Assembly: GCF_000196435.1 (NCBI RefSeq)
Contig: NC_010161.1
Coordinates: 1,240,001-1,304,000, forward strand
DNA: 64,000 nt
From: Bartonella tribocorum CIP 105476
Lineage (GTDB): Bacteria; Pseudomonadota; Alphaproteobacteria; Rhizobiales; Rhizobiaceae
Direction: 5' to 3'
Positions 60,411 to 64,000 of this stretch are shown piece after piece. Each line of letters opens with the position of its first letter. The first letter of the stretch is position 1. Under the pieces are notes generated by a model that saw nothing but the letters and a program-made list of their open reading frames with translations, had not been told where the DNA came from and ran no database searches. A program made the translations under genes and the position numbers.

Positions 60411-61718
60411 CTATCCCACTGCTTCTAAAGCAATATTTTTTCTTTGCACGACATTTCGCGTGTATTCATCAATTCTACGCTCGATTTCCGGACGGAAATT
60501 ACGGATTAACCCTTGTACAGGCCATGCTGCCGCATCACCAAGTGCACAGATCGTGTGCCCTTCCACCTGTTTAGAAACCTCAAATAACAGATCAATTTCA
60601 CGCTTCTGCGCTCTTCCCTCAACCATACGTCCTAAAAGGCGCATCATCCACCCTGTACCTTCACGGCATGGCGTACACTGACCGCAACTTTCATGCTTAA
60701 AAAAAGCCGATATCCGCCAAATCGCCTTGATAATATCGGTTGTTTTATCCATCACAATCACACCCCCTGTGCCAAAAGAAGATCCGACATCGCGCATCCC
60801 ATCAAAATCCATGATTGCATCAACCATATCCTCACCGCGAACAACCGGACAAGAAGCACCACCTGGAATAACGGCTAAAAGATTATTCCATCCGCCACGA
60901 ATACCTCCCGTATGTTTTTCAATTAATTCACGGAAAGAAACACCCAGAGCTTCTTCAAAGGTACAAGGGGCATTCACATGCCCAGAAACCATAAATAATT
61001 TTGTTCCAACATTATTTGCACGCCCAATTGATGAAAACCACGAAGCCCCTCGACGTAAAATCGTTGGAACAACCGCTATCGATTCAACATTGTTGACGGT
61101 TGTTGGACAGCCATAAATCCCCATATTTGCCGGAAATGGTGGTTTGAGACGAGGTTGACCTTTTTTCCCTTCAAGACTTTCGAGAAGTGCTGTTTCTTCA
61201 CCACAAATATAAGCACCAGCCCCATGATGAATAATAATATCACAAGCATGACCATATTTTGTTTTTTTTCCAAGCAAGCCTGCTTCATAACATTCATCCA
61301 CAGCCGTTTGAAGCGCTTCACGCTCACGAATATATTCGCCACGAATATAAATAAAAGCGACATTCGCCCCCATTGCAAAAGTAGCAATTGCACATCCTTC
61401 AATCAAAGTATGGGGGTCATGTCGTAAAATATCGCGATCTTTACATGTCCCAGGCTCTGATTCATCAGCATTAACAACCAAATAATGAGGACGACCATCA
61501 TTCTGCTTTGGCATGAAGGACCATTTCATTCCAGTAGGAAAACCAGCACCACCACGACCGCGTAAACCTGACGCCTTCACCTCATCGATGATCCAATCAC
61601 GCCCCTTATCAATAATCTCTTTCAGACCATTCCAATGCCCACGCAACATCGCAGCCTTTAATGACTTGTCTTTTAAACCATAAATATTGGTGAAGATACG
61701 GTCTTTATCAGTTAGCAT
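60411..61718 (-). CDS. nuoF: NADH-quinone oxidoreductase subunit F
   Basis: NADH-oxidising flavoprotein of complex I, binding FMN and cluster N3. The 435-residue product has the glycine-rich NADH/FMN region [20 protein letters not shown] (about residues 51-70), the FMN-binding [20 protein letters not shown] (about 166-185) and the cluster ligands in [16 protein letters not shown] (about 347-362) with a further C near 395 ([13 protein letters not shown]). It is followed by nuoG after 65 bases. Confidence 0.96.
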   Translation of the reverse strand: MLTDKDRIFTNIYGLKDKSLKAAMLRGHWNGLKEIIDKGRDWIIDEVKASGLRGRGGAGFPTGMKWSFMPKQNDGRPHYLVVNADESEPGTCKDRDILRHDPHTLIEGCAIATFAMGANVAFIYIRGEYIREREALQTAVDECYEAGLLGKKTKYGHACDIIIHHGAGAYICGEETALLESLEGKKGQPRLKPPFPANMGIYGCPTTVNNVESIAVVPTILRRGASWFSSIGRANNVGTKLFMVSGHVNAPCTFEEALGVSFRELIEKHTGGIRGGWNNLLAVIPGGASCPVVRGEDMVDAIMDFDGMRDVGSSFGTGGVIVMDKTTDIIKAIWRISAFFKHESCGQCTPCREGTGWMMRLLGRMVEGRAQKREIDLLFEVSKQVEGHTICALGDAAAWPVQGLIRNFRPEIERRIDEYTRNVVQRKNIALEAVG

Positions 61719-61819
61719 ACCTCACCTTTTTCTCTCTTACCCTTAGCATTTTTAGCTTTTCCTCAAATGCAATTTTAAAAAATTTCTTAAAACTTTCTGC
61801 TTTTCAAAAAAATATTTAA

Positions 61820-62491
61820 CTAAGATTCTATACCCTTATGATCCTTTTTCTTTGAAGATTTGAGAGATTTCCTTTTTTCTTCATCCTCAAGAAGAGATGT
61901 TAAACCACTAATTGGCTCCGAAGATTGGCGGCTGTTTTGTGGACCAACCGCTATCTCAGAACCCTTTCCTGCCCCAAATGCATCAATAATCTCTTCAAGG
62001 CGTTCAGCTGTGAGATCTTCATAAGTATCTTTAAAAATCATGACCATAGGAGCATTAACACAAGCGCCAAGACACTCCACCTCTTCCCATGACAATGTTC
62101 CATCTTGATTTGTCGTAAAAGGTTCATGATGAATTTTTTTCTGACACACTTTAATCAATTCATCAGAACCACGTAACATACAAGGAGTCGTACCACACAC
62201 TTGAATATGCGCTTTTGTTCCTACAGGCTTAAGCTGAAACTGAGTATAAAAAGTAGCAACTTCTAGGACACGAATATACGCCATAGAAAGAATTTGAGCA
62301 ATATGCTCAATTGCAGCACGTGTCACCCAACCATCTTGCTCTTGTGCACGCATTAATAACGGAATAACAGCCGATTGTTCGCGCCCTACAGGATACTTTT
62401 CTATAGTACTTTTCACCCATATCTGATTTTCCTTTGTAAAAGAAAATTCTGTGGGCTGATAGACATCATCTGCAAGACGGCGTACGGACAT
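61820..62491 (-). CDS. nuoE: NADH-quinone oxidoreductase subunit E
   Basis: Peripheral subunit of complex I with 2Fe-2S cluster N1a, 223 residues. The four ligands are seen in VCGTTPCMLRG (about residues 98-108) and CLGACVNAPMV (about 140-150). Residues after about 178 form a polar, lysine-rich tail beyond the E. coli protein, as is common in alphaproteobacteria. The start overlaps the nuoD stop by one base, so translation is coupled. Confidence 0.95.
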   Translation of the reverse strand: MSVRRLADDVYQPTEFSFTKENQIWVKSTIEKYPVGREQSAVIPLLMRAQEQDGWVTRAAIEHIAQILSMAYIRVLEVATFYTQFQLKPVGTKAHIQVCGTTPCMLRGSDELIKVCQKKIHHEPFTTNQDGTLSWEEVECLGACVNAPMVMIFKDTYEDLTAERLEEIIDAFGAGKGSEIAVGPQNSRQSSEPISGLTSLLEDEEKRKSLKSSKKKDHKGIES

Positions 62492-63681
62492 TAGCGATCA
62501 ACCTCCCCAAAAACAATATCAATCGAACCCAAAATAGCGGTAGCATCCGCCAACATATGACCTCGGGTTAAAAAATCCATAGCTTGAAGATGAGCAAACC
62601 CAGGAGCACGCAACTTAACACGATAAGGCTTATTGGTTCCGTCAGAAACAAGATAAACACCAAACTCACCCTTTGGCGCTTCTACTGCAACATAGACTTC
62701 TCCAGGAGGCGTATGAAAACCTTCCGTATAGAGTTTAAAGTGATGAATCAGCGCTTCCATTGAGCTTTTCATCTCAGACCGCTTTGGTGGTACAATTTTG
62801 CGATCCAAACTTGAAACTGGGCCATTCTTTTCAGCACCAAGTAATCGTTCTACGCATTGACGCATAATTTTCGCTGATTGACGCATTTCTTCCATACGAA
62901 TAAGATAGCGATCATAACAATCACTATTTTTACCTATAGGAATATCAAATTCCATTTCATCGTAACATTCATAAGGCTGGCTTTTACGCAAATCCCATGG
63001 CACACCAGCACCACGGATCATAACCCCAGAAAAACTACGTGCCCAAGCTTCGTCAATACTGACAATACCAATATCCACATTACGCTGCTTAAAAATTCGA
63101 TTTGGTGTCACAAGCGCATCAAGTTTTTCAAGAGAAACAAGAAACGGATCAATAAAATTACCAATGTCTTCAACTAAAGATTCCGGTAAGTCTTGATGCA
63201 CACCACCGGGACGAAAATAATTAGCATGAAGTCGAGCGCCACAGGCACGCTCATAAAAAATCATCAATCTTTCACGTTGTTCAAATCCCCAAAGTGGTGG
63301 TGTCAAAGCACCAACATCCATCGCCTGTGTCGTTACATTAAGCAAATGATTAAGAATACGCCCGATTTCAGAAAATAAAACACGTATTAACTGTCCTCTT
63401 TTAGGAACTTTAATATTCAATAACTTTTCAATCGCAAGAACAAAAGCATGTTCCTGATTCATAGGAGCAACATAATCTAAACGATCTAGATAAGGACCCG
63501 CCTGAAGATAAGTTTTTGTTTCCATTAATTTTTCGGTGCCGCGATGTAATAACCCAATATGTGGGTCTACACGCTCAACAACTTCACCGTCCAACTCCAG
63601 AACCATGCGCAAAACACCATGCGCTGCAGGATGCTGCGGACCAAAATTGATATTAAAGTTTCGAACATTGACCTCAGCCAC
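62491..63681 (-). CDS. nuoD: NADH-quinone oxidoreductase subunit D
   Basis: 49-kDa-type subunit of complex I that forms the quinone site with NuoB. The GTG at 63681 is chosen: AAGGGG is about six bases upstream and it gives [20 protein letters not shown] after the initiator, the known N-terminus; a TTG two codons earlier is less likely. The product is 396 residues. Seen: the quinone-site [12 protein letters not shown] (near residues 12-23), [17 protein letters not shown]-like [19 protein letters not shown] and the final DIVFGEVDR. Confidence 0.95.
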   Translation of the reverse strand: MAEVNVRNFNINFGPQHPAAHGVLRMVLELDGEVVERVDPHIGLLHRGTEKLMETKTYLQAGPYLDRLDYVAPMNQEHAFVLAIEKLLNIKVPKRGQLIRVLFSEIGRILNHLLNVTTQAMDVGALTPPLWGFEQRERLMIFYERACGARLHANYFRPGGVHQDLPESLVEDIGNFIDPFLVSLEKLDALVTPNRIFKQRNVDIGIVSIDEAWARSFSGVMIRGAGVPWDLRKSQPYECYDEMEFDIPIGKNSDCYDRYLIRMEEMRQSAKIMRQCVERLLGAEKNGPVSSLDRKIVPPKRSEMKSSMEALIHHFKLYTEGFHTPPGEVYVAVEAPKGEFGVYLVSDGTNKPYRVKLRAPGFAHLQAMDFLTRGHMLADATAILGSIDIVFGEVDR

Positions 63682-63801
63682 AATCAACCCCTTGCTTTTT
63701 TAAAAACTTCATATCAAATATAAAAAAAATCTATCATACTAAAAACATTTCATTATTTAAGAAACACACTACTCTCATGTAACGCCTTATCAAAACCAAT
63801 C

Positions 63802-64000
63802 TTATTTTTTTTCATCTTCTTTTCCATCACAAGGTAAAACATATTGTCCTCCTTCCCAAGGAGAAAGAAAATCAAAATTACGCATTTCTTGGCGCAAAAC
63901 AACGGGTTCATAAATCACCCTCTTTGCTTCATTATCATAACGGCATTCAACAAATCCTGTCACAGGAAAGTCTTTGCGTAAAGGATATCCTTCAAACCCA
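63802..64000 (-). CDS. nuoC: NADH-quinone oxidoreductase subunit C, C-terminal part (5' end outside window)
   Basis: Peripheral subunit of complex I. Only the last 65 residues are here. Read on the reverse strand from the window edge they give [18 protein letters not shown], the well-conserved C-terminal motif of the 30-kDa subunit, then [29 protein letters not shown] and a stop at 63802-63804. About 120 bases separate it from nuoD. nuoA and nuoB should lie beyond the window. Confidence 0.93.
   Translation of the reverse strand, partial: GFEGYPLRKDFPVTGFVECRYDNEAKRVIYEPVVLRQEMRNFDFLSPWEGGQYVLPCDGKEDEKK

Overview
The window looks like a chromosomal segment of a Bartonella species (Alphaproteobacteria, Hyphomicrobiales). 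Support comes from low G+C coding sequence with very A+T-rich spacers, an invasion-associated locus B (IalB) family protein, an alphaproteobacterial phosphatidylcholine synthase, an uninterrupted alphaproteobacterial nuo operon, and the amiC-mrcA-prfB run divergent from rne. The species cannot be fixed from the sequence alone. No rRNA, tRNA, CRISPR array, complete insertion sequence or intact prophage was recognised.

Layout. 1-4.5 kb: a forward operon for DNA replication and housekeeping (3' end of tmk, holB, metG, tatD, a PhnP-like metallo-hydrolase), then a small lipoprotein gene. 5.4-7.7 kb: reverse genes for a small membrane protein, a 3-hydroxyisobutyryl-CoA hydrolase-like enzyme and phosphatidylcholine synthase; a forward UbiH-type monooxygenase follows. 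9.1-18.2 kb is the main accessory stretch: very A+T-rich non-coding DNA with a decayed gene, two overlapping small membrane-protein genes of unknown function, sodC, an HrgA-like protein with a possible nuclease motif, and a type III restriction-modification pair (res, mod). 18.2-24.9 kb: the reverse suf operon for iron-sulfur cluster assembly (second cysteine desulfurase, sufB, sufC, sufD, sufS, sufT), ending directly against mod with no sufA in the window.

25-36.7 kb: alpha/beta hydrolase, tyrS and a peroxiredoxin on the forward strand; prfB (with a programmed +1 frameshift), a class A penicillin-binding protein and an amidase on the reverse strand; then forward rne with a long leader and a clear bidirectional terminator shared with an ialB-family gene. 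37.4-39.7 kb is a second gene-poor stretch with another decayed copy of the family seen at 9.4-9.6 kb, followed by an unrecognised secreted coiled-coil protein. 40.9-64 kb is entirely reverse: mfd, sdhE, lolD, a lolC/E gene, proS, RNase J, birA and the respiratory complex I operon nuoN back to nuoC, which runs off the end.

The core genes form ordinary Bartonella housekeeping blocks. Suf supplies Fe-S clusters, which complex I (NuoE, F, G, I) and the succinate dehydrogenase served by SdhE consume. The parts most worth a second look are the HrgA/type III R-M locus beside suf, the two-gene membrane cassette before sodC, the pair of homologous gene relics, and the secreted coiled-coil protein.
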